Below are positions 11,572-20,342 of a stretch of 64,000 bases of DNA, piece after piece. The stretch is taken from positions 129,593 through 193,592 of the forward strand of contig NZ_QFQZ01000001.1 of the NCBI RefSeq assembly GCF_003243465.1. Direction: 5' to 3'. This DNA comes from Caulobacter segnis. GTDB lineage: Bacteria > Pseudomonadota > Alphaproteobacteria > Caulobacterales > Caulobacteraceae. A program made the translations under genes and the position numbers. The notes below the pieces were generated by a model, which made no database searches, had not been told where the DNA came from, and worked only from the letters and a program-made list of their open reading frames with translations. Position 1 is the first letter of the stretch. Every line of letters begins with the position of its first letter.

Positions 11572-12795
11572 CTACGTACCCACGACGAAACTCACCGTCG
11601 TCGTGGTCGACCCGCCGATGTTCAGCGTCTGCACCGTCCGGGCCCCCTCGACCTGGTAGTCGCCGGCCTGGCCCGAGGTCTGCTTCCAGGCGTCGAGCAG
11701 CATCCGCACCCCGGTCGCGCCGACCGGATGGCCGGTCCCGATCAGGCCACCCGACGGGTTGATCGGCAGCTTGCCGCCCATGGCGATATCCCCCGCCTCG
11801 ATCGCCTTCCAGCTCTCGCCGGGCGCGGTCAGGCCCAGGTGGTCGATGGCCATGTATTCGGTCGCGGTGAAGCAGTCGTGGGTCTCGACCGCGTCGATCC
11901 CGGAGACATCGAGCGCGATCCCGGCCCGGGCGCGGGCGTCCAGGATGGCCCGCCGCACCTGCGGAAAGACGTACTCCCCGTCGCGCGAGGCCTCGACCTT
12001 CCGGGCATAGCTCAGCGGCGCCGAGCGGTGCCCCCAGCCCTTGATGCGCGGAATGCTCTCCAGCGCGACGCCGCGCTCGTCGGCATAGGCCTTGGCCCGC
12101 GCCTCGGAGGCCAGGAACACCACGGCGGTCCCGTCGGTCACCTGGCCGCAGTCCTGCTTGCGCGTGCGGCCCTCGACCACCGGATTGGCGACGTCGTCGG
12201 CGGTGAAGGCGTCGGGCCTGAAGTCCCAGCTCCGCGTCTGGGCGTTGGGATTGCGCCGGCCATTGGCGAAGTTCACCTCGGCGATGCCCATCAGGTGCTC
12301 GTACTTCAAGCCGTAGCGCCGGTCGTACTCGTCGGCGAGGTCGGAGAAGGCGCGCGGCCACAGGAAGCGCGCGTCCTGGAACTCGTGGCCGGCCCAAGCC
12401 GCGCTGCCCAGGTTCTCGGCCGCCTTCTGGCCCGGGACGTTGCGCATCTGCTCGATGCCGACGACGCAGGCGAGATCATAGCGGCCGGCCTCGATCTCGG
12501 CCGCGGCGGCCAGGATGGCGACGCTGCCCGAGGCGCAGGCCGCCTCGTGGCGCGCGGTTGGCAGGCCGTCGAAGGCGGGGTGAACCAGGCCGAACATGCC
12601 GCCCAGCAGGCCCTGGCCCGCGAACAGCTCGGCGGCGAAGTTGCCGACGTGGCCGGTCTCGACGTCTTCGGGATCCAGATCGACGGCGGCCAGCCCCTGC
12701 CCCACCGCCTCGGCGAAGGCGTCGGCCAGTTCCTTGCCCTCGCGCGCCCAGTTGGCGGCGAAGTCGCTCTGCCAACCGCCCAGCACATAGACCAT
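11572..12795 (-). CDS. Thiolase-family acetyl-CoA acetyltransferase (SCP2-thiolase type)
   Basis: A 407-residue thiolase-fold enzyme. The acyl-accepting cysteine lies in HEAACASGS near residue 88, and the C-terminal catalytic region carries VETHDCFTATEY and NPSGGLIGTGHPVGATG. It may act in fatty-acid or sterol-like side-chain degradation, or in acetoacetyl-CoA formation; the family is too broad to choose. The ATG at 12795 has GGGAGGAG ideally placed upstream. The gene is divergent from the HxlR regulator, which is the obvious candidate to control it. Confidence 0.88.
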   Translation of the reverse strand: MVYVLGGWQSDFAANWAREGKELADAFAEAVGQGLAAVDLDPEDVETGHVGNFAAELFAGQGLLGGMFGLVHPAFDGLPTARHEAACASGSVAILAAAAEIEAGRYDLACVVGIEQMRNVPGQKAAENLGSAAWAGHEFQDARFLWPRAFSDLADEYDRRYGLKYEHLMGIAEVNFANGRRNPNAQTRSWDFRPDAFTADDVANPVVEGRTRKQDCGQVTDGTAVVFLASEARAKAYADERGVALESIPRIKGWGHRSAPLSYARKVEASRDGEYVFPQVRRAILDARARAGIALDVSGIDAVETHDCFTATEYMAIDHLGLTAPGESWKAIEAGDIAMGGKLPINPSGGLIGTGHPVGATGVRMLLDAWKQTSGQAGDYQVEGARTVQTLNIGGSTTTTVSFVVGT

Positions 12796-12826
12796 GCCGG
12801 CTCCTCCCAATTTTCTAGTTAGTCCG

Positions 12827-12832
12827 ATTATA
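12827..12832 (-). promoter_or_regulatory. -10 element for the thiolase gene
   Basis: On the minus strand TATAAT lies about 30 bases upstream of the thiolase ATG. The matching -35 is weak (TGGACT, 16 bases upstream). This is the only consensus -10 in the divergent gap, which is a likely place for the HxlR protein to bind. Confidence 0.5.
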
Positions 12833-12894
12833 CAAGCGACCTGTCCGGAGTCCACGCCGTTGACACGCCGCGCCGAAGCGTCCCACCAAGCCTC

Positions 12895-13845
12895 ATGGTC
12901 CCGCAGAAGGCCCCCGCCGCGTCGCCGGCAATGGTCCGTCGCAGTTCAGCCGCCCGCGCGCTGAACCTGATCGGCGACCGCTGGACCCTGCTGGTGCTGT
13001 ACGCGGCCTTCATGGGGGTGAAGCGGTTCGACGGCTTCGCGGCGATGACCGGCGTCGCGCGCTCGCTGCTGACCGACCGGCTCAAGCGCCTGGAAACCGC
13101 CGGCCTGCTGACGCGGGTCCAGTACCAGGCGCGGCCTCCGCGCTCCGAATATCGCCTGACCGCCATGGGCCGCGATCTCTACGACTCGGCGCTGATGTTG
13201 CTGGGCTGGGAGATGCGCTGGCGGTTCGACCCCGACTGTCCCTCGCACCAGATCGTCCACCAGACCTGCGGCCAGCCGCTGCGCCCGGTGCTGGCTTGCA
13301 GGGCCTGCGGCGAGGCCGTGAAGGTCCGTGACGTGACGATCTCGCCCGGCCCCGGCGCGGGGCTGGAGCCCGCTCCGCCCGCTCGCCACTCGCGCCGCGC
13401 CAGCCACGACGACGTCGGCGGATCGCCGCTGCACCCGATGCTGGAGCGCGGGATCGAGGTGCTGGGCGACCGCTGGACCGCCCACGTCCTGGCCGCGGCC
13501 TTTTATGGCAAGCGCCGGTTCACGGAGTTCCAGGACGAACTGAAGATCGCCAGCAACATCCTGACCGACCGGCTGGGTCGGCTTGTCGAGCGGGGCATGC
13601 TGGAGCGCGTCCGCTATCAGGAGCGGCCGGAGCGCTGGGAATACCGCCTGACAAAGGAAGGGCGCGACTTCTTCCCGCTGATCGTGGCGCTGATGGCCTG
13701 GGGCGATCAGTGGCTGGCTGGAAGCGAGGGAAGTCCTGAAATCCTGACACACCGGTGTGGGGCGCGGTTGGCGCCGGTGGTGCGGTGCGGGGCGTGCGAG
13801 GGCGCGGTCGACCTGGGGAATACGAGGATCAAATCCTCCCCCTAG
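12895..13845 (+). CDS. Tandem double-domain HxlR-family transcriptional regulator
   Basis: A 316-residue regulator with two complete HxlR winged-helix domains. The first spans about residues 18-110 (LIGDRWTLLVLYAAF, LLTDRLKRLETAGLL, YRLTAMGRDLY). The second spans about 180-275 (VLGDRWTAHVLAAAF, ILTDRLGRLVERGML, YRLTKEGRDFF). Each is followed by a cysteine motif of zinc-ribbon appearance (CGQPLRPVLACRACG and CGARLAPVVRCGACE). Usual HxlR proteins have one domain of 100-150 residues and dimerise, so this looks like an internal duplication giving a covalent pair. It is divergent from the thiolase gene. The last codons and stop lie in a family B repeat. Confidence 0.88.
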   Translation: MVPQKAPAASPAMVRRSSAARALNLIGDRWTLLVLYAAFMGVKRFDGFAAMTGVARSLLTDRLKRLETAGLLTRVQYQARPPRSEYRLTAMGRDLYDSALMLLGWEMRWRFDPDCPSHQIVHQTCGQPLRPVLACRACGEAVKVRDVTISPGPGAGLEPAPPARHSRRASHDDVGGSPLHPMLERGIEVLGDRWTAHVLAAAFYGKRRFTEFQDELKIASNILTDRLGRLVERGMLERVRYQERPERWEYRLTKEGRDFFPLIVALMAWGDQWLAGSEGSPEILTHRCGARLAPVVRCGACEGAVDLGNTRIKSSP

Positions 13846-13952
13846 CGGGGGAGGTGTCGGCGCGCGGCGACGACGGAGGGGGAAGTCCTGCTGACCTTGC
13901 CTCTTCCCCCTCCGGCGCTTCGCGCCGCCTCCCCCGCTAGGGGGAGGATTTT
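13831..13952. repeat. Family B paired palindrome between converging genes
   Basis: AAATCCTCCCCCTAGCGGGG on the left is mirrored by CCCCGCTAGGGGGAGGATTT on the right. The left unit supplies the last codons and the TAG stop of the HxlR gene; the right unit touches the TAA of the dipeptide epimerase gene on the other strand. It probably works as a two-way terminator. Confidence 0.85.
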
Positions 13953-14952
13953 AAAGCCACAGCCCTTCCGCCTGCGCGCCATCCCCCCAGAACCCCGGCT
14001 TCGGCGGCGTGATCCGCCCTCGCTCGACCCGCAGGCCGCCCGGATGATCCACCGCCAGCCACCAGGGTCCGTCGAGATCGGCGAAGTCGCTCGCCCCGCC
14101 CAGGTGCAGGGCCGGCGCGACGCCGAGGGAGGAGGCGACCATGCAGCCGGTCATGACCTGAAAGCCAAGGGCGCGGGCGGCCTTCAGCATCGCCACGGCC
14201 TCGGTCAGCCCGCCGGTCTTGTCGAGCTTGAGATTGACCGCCTGGTAGCGGCCGCGCAGGGCCGCGAGATCGCCGCCGACGTGGACGCTCTCATCGGCGC
14301 AGACCGTGAACGGCGGGTCCCAGCCCTCCAGCGCCTGGTCCTCGCCGGCCGGCAGCGGCTGCTCGACCAGGGCGATCGGCAGGTCGGCCAGCAGGGGCTT
14401 GAGGTCCCGCAGGATCTCGAAGGTCCAGCCCTCGTTCGGATCGACGATGAAGCGCGAATTCGGCGCGGCGGCGGCCACGACGCGTAGGCGCGCGGCTGGG
14501 TCCTCGGCCGACAGCTTGATCTTGATCAGCGGCGCGTCAGCTACGGCGCGGGCGGCGGCCTCCATGGCCTCGGGCGCATCGAGACTGACCGTGACGGCGG
14601 TGATCAGGTCTTTCGGGATCGGCAGCCCGGTCGCTTCCGCGACGCTGACGCCGGTGCGGCGGGCGCGCAGGTCCCAGAGGGCGAGGTCGAGGGCGTTGCG
14701 CGCCGCGCCGGGCGGCAGGGCGGCGCAGGCGGCTTCGGGATCGGAGGCGGCCAAGGCCGGCGCCAGCTGGGCTAGCACGCTCTCGACCGTCTCGCCGTAG
14801 CGCGCATAAGGCACGCTCTCGCCGCGCCCGGCATGGCCGTCAGCGGACACGATCACCTCGACCACCTCGGCGGCGGTCTTGACCCCGCGCGAGATGCGGA
14901 ACGGGGCCTTCAGCGGATGCGAGACCGAGCGGGCGGAAACGGCGATCGACAT
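13951..14952 (-). CDS. L-Ala-D/L-Glu type dipeptide epimerase (enolase superfamily)
   Basis: A 333-residue enolase-superfamily enzyme. The capping domain is followed by a barrel with the dipeptide-epimerase residues: LIKIKLS (the KxK lysine base), VDPNEGW (first metal ligand), VEQPLP (second Glu), CADES (third acidic ligand) and NLKLDKTGG (the second lysine). It interconverts L-Ala-D-Glu and L-Ala-L-Glu during murein peptide recycling. The start at 14952 gives the standard N-terminus. A small membrane protein gene lies 30 bases upstream on the same strand. Confidence 0.9.
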   Translation of the reverse strand: MSIAVSARSVSHPLKAPFRISRGVKTAAEVVEVIVSADGHAGRGESVPYARYGETVESVLAQLAPALAASDPEAACAALPPGAARNALDLALWDLRARRTGVSVAEATGLPIPKDLITAVTVSLDAPEAMEAAARAVADAPLIKIKLSAEDPAARLRVVAAAAPNSRFIVDPNEGWTFEILRDLKPLLADLPIALVEQPLPAGEDQALEGWDPPFTVCADESVHVGGDLAALRGRYQAVNLKLDKTGGLTEAVAMLKAARALGFQVMTGCMVASSLGVAPALHLGGASDFADLDGPWWLAVDHPGGLRVERGRITPPKPGFWGDGAQAEGLWL

Positions 14953-14982
14953 GCCCGCAGGGATGGCGCCGTTCGGCCTAGA

Positions 14983-15189
14983 TCACCAGCCCCAGCGACG
15001 CGGGATGGGCGAGTCCGCCCGGCGCTCGGCCATCACCTTCAGCGCCAGGGGCCTGTCGACGACGAACAGCGCCGCCCAGACCAGCAGCACGCCGGCATAG
15101 TGGATCGCGCCGAGCAGGCCACTGGGACGGCCGGGACGAACAAATCGGCGCGGCGCGGCGAACGGCGGGGTGATGGCGAAGTCGGTCAT
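14983..15189 (-). CDS. Small hypothetical single-span membrane protein
   Basis: A predicted 68-residue protein with one hydrophobic segment (LLGAIHYAGVLLVWAALFV) and a short basic tail. I do not recognise a family. The ATG at 15189 has AGGGA about ten bases upstream. The stop is 30 bases before the dipeptide epimerase start, so the two are probably co-transcribed. Coding status is supported by spacing, the membrane segment and codon use similar to neighbours, but remains uncertain. Confidence 0.5.
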   Translation of the reverse strand: MTDFAITPPFAAPRRFVRPGRPSGLLGAIHYAGVLLVWAALFVVDRPLALKVMAERRADSPIPRRWGW

Positions 15190-15307
15190 GTCGTTCGTGT
15201 CCCTCATGCGATGAAAGAGACCTTGGCCTTCGCCTGCGCCAGAAACGGACGTATAGAACCGCATACGCTCCGGCCGCGTTTTGACCGGGGAGTTTCAGAG
15301 GATCGCC

Positions 15308-15616
15308 ATGGCCAAGACCGTCAGCATCAACATCCCCCACCAGCTGGGCGCGGCCGAAGCCAAACGCCGCCTGGAAGAGGGCCTGTCGCAAATGGCCGGC
15401 CAGATCCCCGGCGGCGATCCCAGCCGATTCACCCAGAGCTGGGCCGGCGACACCCTGAACTTCTCGGCCGCCGCCATGGGCCAGACGATCAACGGCGTCG
15501 TGCAGGTGCTGGACGACCACGCCCGACTCGACGTCAGCCTGCCGGGCCTGCTGGGCATGGCCGCCGGCAAGATCAAGGACGAGTTGAACCGGCGTGGACA
15601 GCTGCTGTTGAAGTGA
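15308..15616 (+). CDS. Polyhydroxyalkanoate-system family protein
   Basis: A 102-residue protein matching the PHA_gran_rgn family: it starts MAKTVSINIPHQLGAAEAKR, has a central short WAGDTLNFSAAAMG strand pair, and ends with LPGLLGMAAGKIKDELNRRG. Members often occur near polyhydroxyalkanoate synthesis genes in other bacteria, but none are near here. The ATG has AGAGGA upstream. The molecular function is not known. Confidence 0.75.
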   Translation: MAKTVSINIPHQLGAAEAKRRLEEGLSQMAGQIPGGDPSRFTQSWAGDTLNFSAAAMGQTINGVVQVLDDHARLDVSLPGLLGMAAGKIKDELNRRGQLLLK

Positions 15617-15627
15617 CTTTTCAGCCC

Positions 15628-15752
15628 GATGTCCCCGGCGAATGCCGGGGCCCAGATCTCAGGTCACAGAGGATGATGGGACAAGCGCGGCGTTCGTAGA
15701 GCACACGCCAGTCCCTTTCCATCTGGTCCCCGGCATTCGCCGGGGAGGTCGG
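15628..15752. repeat. Family A paired palindrome
   Basis: CCCCGGCGAATGCCGGGG followed by CCCAGAT on the left is mirrored by CCCCGGCATTCGCCGGGG followed by AGGTCGG on the right. It lies between the converging PHA-system and DUF983 genes. Confidence 0.85.
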
Positions 15753-15765
15753 AGCCATTGCGTTC

Positions 15766-16176
15766 CTACAGCCGCCGCTCGTCGAAATCGTGCCGGCCCA
15801 GGCTCTCGAAGCGGCCTTCCTCGGCCTTGTTGATGTACTGCGAGGCCACCAGCCAGGCCTTCACCGGCCGCAGGGTCGCCAGGCAGCCCAGGATCAACGC
15901 CGGGAAGGTCGTGACCAGGTGCACCCAGACCGGCGGTTGCCAGACGATCTCCGCCCAGGCGAAGAAGGCGGTGACCACGATGCCGACGCCGCTCATCACG
16001 AAAAAGGCCGGGCCGTCGGCCGGGTCGGCGAAGCCGTAGTCCAGGCCGCACTGGTCGCACTTGAGCGCCAGCTTCAGAAAGCCTTGGAACAGCTTGCCCT
16101 GGCCGCAGCGGGGGCAGCAGCACTTGAGGCCGGCCTCAACCGGGGTCGGAGAGTCGTAGAATACGTCGTCGGTCAT
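15766..16176 (-). CDS. DUF983 family zinc-ribbon membrane protein
   Basis: A 136-residue protein with an N-terminal zinc ribbon (CPRCGQGKLF, then KCDQCGLDY) and two hydrophobic segments (GVGIVVTAFFAWAEIVW and LVTTFPALILGCLATL). This is the DUF983 layout. Its function is unknown; homologues sometimes sit near respiratory oxidase genes. It is divergent from the MocR gene, and a long perfect palindrome lies in the gap 32 bases upstream of its start. Confidence 0.85.
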   Translation of the reverse strand: MTDDVFYDSPTPVEAGLKCCCPRCGQGKLFQGFLKLALKCDQCGLDYGFADPADGPAFFVMSGVGIVVTAFFAWAEIVWQPPVWVHLVTTFPALILGCLATLRPVKAWLVASQYINKAEEGRFESLGRHDFDERRL

Positions 16177-16207
16177 CGAATGACCCCTTCCTACAATCGC
16201 AGGATTG

Positions 16208-16237
16208 ATCCATACATTATGCAGATAATGTATGGAT
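16208..16237. promoter_or_regulatory. Perfect 13-bp inverted repeat in the mocR promoter
   Basis: The arms ATCCATACATTAT and ATAATGTATGGAT pair without a mismatch around a GCAG spacer. The site ends eight bases before the regulator's ATG and lies 32 bases from the divergent DUF983 start. It contains -10-like sequences in both directions (CATTAT and its inverse). It is most likely the operator of the adjacent MocR-type regulator, controlling one or both genes. Confidence 0.75.
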
Positions 16238-16245
16238 ATGCGATC

Positions 16246-17589
16246 ATGGGCGCAACTCCGGGATCACCGAATCCGGCCGCCGCGTGGTTACGCCGCATGG
16301 CGGCGCTGGACGGGCCCGCCTATCGGCGGATCGCCCAGGCCCTGGAGAACGCCGTGGCCGAGGGCGAGCTGCAGCCGGGCGACCAGATCCCACCCCAGCG
16401 CGAGGTCGCTCGCCGGCTCGGCATCGACTTCACGACCGTCACCCGCGCCTACGCCCTGGCCCGCGAACGTGGGCTGATCGAGGGGACCACCGGGCGCGGC
16501 ACCTTCATCCGATCACGGACTGATGAGGGCGAGGCGGGCCTCGTCGACCTGTCGATGAACCTGCCGCCGCCACCCGCGGGCCTGAACCTGGCGGCCCTGC
16601 TGCGCGAGACGACGGGCGCGATCCTGGCGCGCACCGATCCCGCGACGCTGATGGCCTATCACCCCGGCGCGGGCTCGCTGGCGCAGAGAGCCGCCGGCGC
16701 GGCCTGGCTGGCGCCGAGCCTGGGCGAGGTCGATCCGGCGCGGATCGTCATCGCCAGCGGCGCCCAGACGGTTCTGTCGGCCCTGCTGGACCACCTGACC
16801 GCGCCGGGCGACGTGATCGTTGCCGAGGCCTTCGCCTACCCGGGCCTGCTGGCAACGGCGGCGCGGCGCGGCGTGCGCGTGGTGGGCTGCCCACTGGACG
16901 CCGTGGGCCTCGAACCTGAAGCCCTGGCCCAGCTGATAGCGGAGCATCGGCCGCGCCTGATCTGCTGCACCCCGACCTTCCAGAACCCGACGGCGGCGAG
17001 CATGGATCTGGCCCGACGCGAGGCGGTCGTGGCCGTCGCGCGGGCGTCCGGGGTGACCATCATCGAGGATGACGCTTATGGCCTGCTGCCCGGCGCTCCA
17101 ATGCCCGCCCTCGCCAGCCTGTGGCCAGAGGGCGTGTTCCATGTCGCGACCACCGCCAAGACGCTGTCGCCGGGGCTGCGGCTGGCCTATGTCGTCGCGC
17201 CGCCCGGACGCGCCGAGGGCTTGGCGGCCACCCTGCACGCCATCGCCCAGATGCCGCCGCCGCTGATGGCCGCCGTGGCCACGAGCTGGATCCGCGAGGG
17301 CGTCGCCGGCCGCGTGCTGGCGGGCGTCCGGGAGGAAGCGATCGCGCGGCGCGCCCTGGCGGCGGAGCTGCTGCCGGGCGCCCTTGGCGGCCTCGAGAGC
17401 CTGCATGTCTGGCTGCCGGGCGCGACCGCCGATGCGGCGGCCAGGGAGCGCGGGCTGGCGCTGGTGGGGGCCGAGTCCTTCCGAGCGCCCGGCGTGACGA
17501 CCGAAGGCCTGCGGATCTCGCTCGGCGCGGCCGGCAAGCGGGCGACCCTGGCGCGGGGGCTGCGGGCCCTGGCCAACCTCCGCGCCTGA
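16246..17589 (+). CDS. MocR/PdxR-type regulator: GntR DNA-binding domain fused to aminotransferase fold
   Basis: A 447-residue regulator. Residues about 10-85 form a GntR winged helix (IAQALENAVAEGELQPGDQI, REVARRLGIDFTTVTRAYAL). The rest is a fold-type I aminotransferase domain with IEDDAYG and the PLP lysine region ATTAKTLSPGLRLAY. MocR proteins bind PLP as a sensor and usually control vitamin B6 or amino-acid genes. I chose the ATG at 16246, just after the palindrome; the open frame continues far upstream but would then cover the divergent promoter. The target gene is not evident beyond the DUF983 gene. Confidence 0.9.
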   Translation: MGATPGSPNPAAAWLRRMAALDGPAYRRIAQALENAVAEGELQPGDQIPPQREVARRLGIDFTTVTRAYALARERGLIEGTTGRGTFIRSRTDEGEAGLVDLSMNLPPPPAGLNLAALLRETTGAILARTDPATLMAYHPGAGSLAQRAAGAAWLAPSLGEVDPARIVIASGAQTVLSALLDHLTAPGDVIVAEAFAYPGLLATAARRGVRVVGCPLDAVGLEPEALAQLIAEHRPRLICCTPTFQNPTAASMDLARREAVVAVARASGVTIIEDDAYGLLPGAPMPALASLWPEGVFHVATTAKTLSPGLRLAYVVAPPGRAEGLAATLHAIAQMPPPLMAAVATSWIREGVAGRVLAGVREEAIARRALAAELLPGALGGLESLHVWLPGATADAAARERGLALVGAESFRAPGVTTEGLRISLGAAGKRATLARGLRALANLRA

Positions 17590-17601
17590 GGGCGACGCAG
17601 C

Positions 17602-17805
17602 TCAGTACTCGGCGTCGTCCTCGTCCGTGCCCTCGCCGCCTTCCTCGCCGCCCATGGCGTTCTCGAGGCTGTCGATGATGTCGTCCATCTGGTCGGGCGT
17701 GATCGAGACGTAGATCGACTCCCCGCCGATGGCCGAGACCAGCAGGCGATAGCCGTCCTCGGTCTCCTGCAGGCTGAAGGATTGGAGCGGCAGGAGCTTG
17801 GCCAT
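17602..17805 (-). CDS. Small acidic hypothetical protein
   Basis: A 67-residue protein. The N-terminal 45 residues look folded (LLPLQSFSLQETEDGYRLL, VSITPDQMDDIIDSLENAM); the tail is Gly/Glu/Asp-rich and probably disordered. The ATG at 17805 has GGAAGGAC upstream. It converges on the MocR gene, leaving 12 bases between stops. I do not recognise a family. The open frame can be extended far upstream, but that part is antisense to the PYROXD2-like gene. Confidence 0.65.
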   Translation of the reverse strand: MAKLLPLQSFSLQETEDGYRLLVSAIGGESIYVSITPDQMDDIIDSLENAMGGEEGGEGTDEDDAEY

Positions 17806-17949
17806 GGGGAGGTCCTTCCCGGAAAGAGCAGGCGCTGATCTAGAGGCGCCGGGGCTTGAGTTCAACGTCCATCCGGGCGACCAAGGTTTCGCCGCCGAAG
17901 CGTCGCTATCGTAGGATGCGACCGCCAAGGCATTGGGGGAGCACGAACC

Positions 17950-19593
17950 ATGGCCGCGACGGAGACGCGCGACGCCGTCATCATCGGTGGCGGGCATAAC
18001 GGCCTCGTCTGCGCCTTCTACCTGGCCAAGGCGGGGCTGAAGGTCACGGTCTGCGAGGCGCGGGGCGTGGTCGGCGGGGCGGCGGTGACCGAGGAATTCC
18101 ACCCGGGCTTCCGCAACTCGGCGGCCAGCTACACGGTCAGTTTGCTGAACCCGCGCGTGATCGCCGACATGGGCCTGCGCGAGCTGGGCCTGACCTTCCT
18201 GGAACGGCCGATCTCGAACTTCTTGCCGCTCAGCGACGACAAATACCTGAAGCTGGGCGGCGGCCTGGAGCGCACCCAGGAGGAATTCCGCAAGTACAGC
18301 CGCCGCGACGCCGAGGTGCTGCCGGCCTACTACGCCATGCTGGACGAGATCGGCGACGTGCTGCGCGCCTTCGCCCAGGAGACGCCGCCGAACCTGGGCG
18401 ACGGCCTGCCGGGCTTCCTGCGCGCCCTCCGCCAGGGCGGGCGGCTGGCCCTGCTTCCCCGCGAGCGCAAGCGCGACCTGCTGGACCTGTTCACCAAGAG
18501 CGCGCGCGACGTGCTGGACGGCTGGTTCGAGAGCGATCCGGTCAAGGCCGCCTTCGGCTTCGACTCGGTGGTCGGCAACTTCGCCAGCCCCGACACGCCC
18601 GGCTCGGCCTATGTCCTGCTGCATCACACCTTCGGCGAGGTGAATGGCAAGAAGGGCGCCTGGGGCCACGCGGTCGGCGGCATGGGCGCCATCACCCAGG
18701 CCATGGCCAAGGCCTGCGAAGCGGCCAGGGTCGAGATCCTGCTCGACGCGCCGGTCGAGGCGGTCCATGTCGAAAGCGCCCCAGGGGGCGGGAAGGCCGT
18801 CGGCGTCCAGCTCGTCGACGGCCGTCAGATCATGGCCCCGATCGTCAGCGCCAACGTCAATCCGGCGCTCCTTTACAAGAAGCTCGTCGCCCCCTCGGCC
18901 CTACCCGGCGATTTCCGCAAAGCGGTGGACGGCTACAAGAACGGCTCGGGCACGTTCCGAATGAACGTGGCTTTGTCGGAGCTGCCGAGCTTCACCTGCC
19001 TGCCCGGCAAGGATGTCGCCGAGCATCACCAGTCCGGGATCGTGATCGCGCCCAGCCTCGACTACATGGACGCGGCCTATCGCGACGCCAAGGCCGAGGG
19101 CATCAGCAAGGCCCCTATCGTCGAGATGCTGATCCCCTCGACCATCGACCCTTCCCTCGCGCCGTCCGGCCAGCACGTGGCCAGCCTGTTCTGCCAGCAG
19201 TTCGCCCCAACCCTACCGGACGGCCGCAGCTGGGACGACGAACGCGAGGCGGCCGCCGACCTGATCATCGACACGGTCGAGCGCTGGGCGCCGGGTTTCA
19301 AGGCGTCGGTCGTGGGACGGATGATCCTGTCGCCGCTGGACCTGGAACGGAAGTTCGGCCTGGTCGGCGGCGACATCATGCACGGCCACATGTCGCTGGA
19401 TCAGCTGTGGGCCACGCGTCCCTTTCTGGGCCACGCCAGCCACCGGGCGCCGATCGCCGGGCTCTACATGTGCGGGGCCGGGACACATCCCGGCGGTGGC
19501 GTCTCGGGCAATCCCGGGCGCAACGCCGCGCGCGAAATCCTGCGGGACAGGGATTTTACCCTGGCGCTCAGGCTGTCGCTCGAAGGGCGCTGA
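17950..19593 (+). CDS. FAD-dependent oxidoreductase, PYROXD2 / phytoene desaturase-like
   Basis: A 547-residue flavoprotein. The N-terminal dinucleotide-binding motif is VIIGGGHNGLVCAFYLAKAG followed by CEARGVVGGAAVTEE. The C-terminal FAD-binding region is YMCGAGTHPGGGVSGNPGRN, the hallmark of the CrtI/PYROXD2 group. No carotenoid genes are nearby, so the PYROXD2-like branch of unknown substrate is more likely than phytoene desaturation. It stands alone on the plus strand. Confidence 0.88.
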   Translation: MAATETRDAVIIGGGHNGLVCAFYLAKAGLKVTVCEARGVVGGAAVTEEFHPGFRNSAASYTVSLLNPRVIADMGLRELGLTFLERPISNFLPLSDDKYLKLGGGLERTQEEFRKYSRRDAEVLPAYYAMLDEIGDVLRAFAQETPPNLGDGLPGFLRALRQGGRLALLPRERKRDLLDLFTKSARDVLDGWFESDPVKAAFGFDSVVGNFASPDTPGSAYVLLHHTFGEVNGKKGAWGHAVGGMGAITQAMAKACEAARVEILLDAPVEAVHVESAPGGGKAVGVQLVDGRQIMAPIVSANVNPALLYKKLVAPSALPGDFRKAVDGYKNGSGTFRMNVALSELPSFTCLPGKDVAEHHQSGIVIAPSLDYMDAAYRDAKAEGISKAPIVEMLIPSTIDPSLAPSGQHVASLFCQQFAPTLPDGRSWDDEREAAADLIIDTVERWAPGFKASVVGRMILSPLDLERKFGLVGGDIMHGHMSLDQLWATRPFLGHASHRAPIAGLYMCGAGTHPGGGVSGNPGRNAAREILRDRDFTLALRLSLEGR

Positions 19594-19628
19594 CGCCGCG
19601 GGGAGAAAGCGCGTGAGCGCGTAGTTCC

Positions 19629-19731
19629 GATCTTCCCGGCGACGCCAGAACTGGTGGACGCCGGGGCGCGCCGTCATTGCGGCGCCATTCCCACCACCCC
19701 TGCGTCTCGACGTCGGCTTTCGCCGGGAAGA
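19629..19731. repeat. Degenerate family A paired palindrome
   Basis: GATCTTCCCGGCGACGCC on the left and GGCTTTCGCCGGGAAGACC on the right are imperfect inverse copies of the family A unit. It lies after the PYROXD2-like gene in a gap of about 300 bases with nothing else visible. Confidence 0.55.
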
Positions 19732-19890
19732 CCGGGCGCCCCCTCTCGGGGAACGTAACGTCCCCGGCTAGCAAGTCCGGAAAGACGTCACGCTCGATCT
19801 TGGCGGACCGAGCAGAGGGCGCATAACTTATCTAAAGTTTAGCGCGGGCATACTTACCCGTCCAGCACGAACTGGCGCAGTGGTCGAAGG

Positions 19891-20127
19891 CTAGGCCGCG
19901 GCCTGATTGGCGACGCGATTGCGCATCCAAGCGGGCGTGCGGACCTCCGGCTCGAACACGTGAACCTTAGCCTTTCGGCCTTGGTCATGCATGTGGCGGG
20001 CCAGCAGTTTGGCCAGGGCTTCAGCTTCGTGTTGCGAGGAGTAGCAGCCGATCAGCTCGGCCGAGTCGTTCCAAGTGACATGCCAGACACCGGACACGGG
20101 TCGGACGTAGTAGTTGTTCTCGGTCAT
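19891..20127 (-). CDS. DUF2188-like small protein
   Basis: A 78-residue protein. YYVRPVSGVWHV, the central AEALAKLLAR and the closing KVHVFEPE fit the DUF2188 pattern of short proteins of unknown function. The start has a strong AGGAGG ribosome binding site. No operon partner is visible. Family assignment is from motif memory and moderately sure. Confidence 0.65.
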   Translation of the reverse strand: MTENNYYVRPVSGVWHVTWNDSAELIGCYSSQHEAEALAKLLARHMHDQGRKAKVHVFEPEVRTPAWMRNRVANQAAA

Positions 20128-20342
20128 GGGAGACCTCCTGGACGACCTATCGTGGCTTTAACCACGCTCAGATGACAGTTGTTTCGCGCTTGCACAAATT
20201 ATTTCGTGCTGCGGCGCACAATGCATGATCCGGGCCAGTCAGAACTGTGCGGTTTTTCACCGTCTTCCCGGAACGGGACGATTTGCGACATCGCAAGGCT
20301 TGGGGGGGCCGCATCTAGGCCAGGGAGCGCCGAAACGACGAA

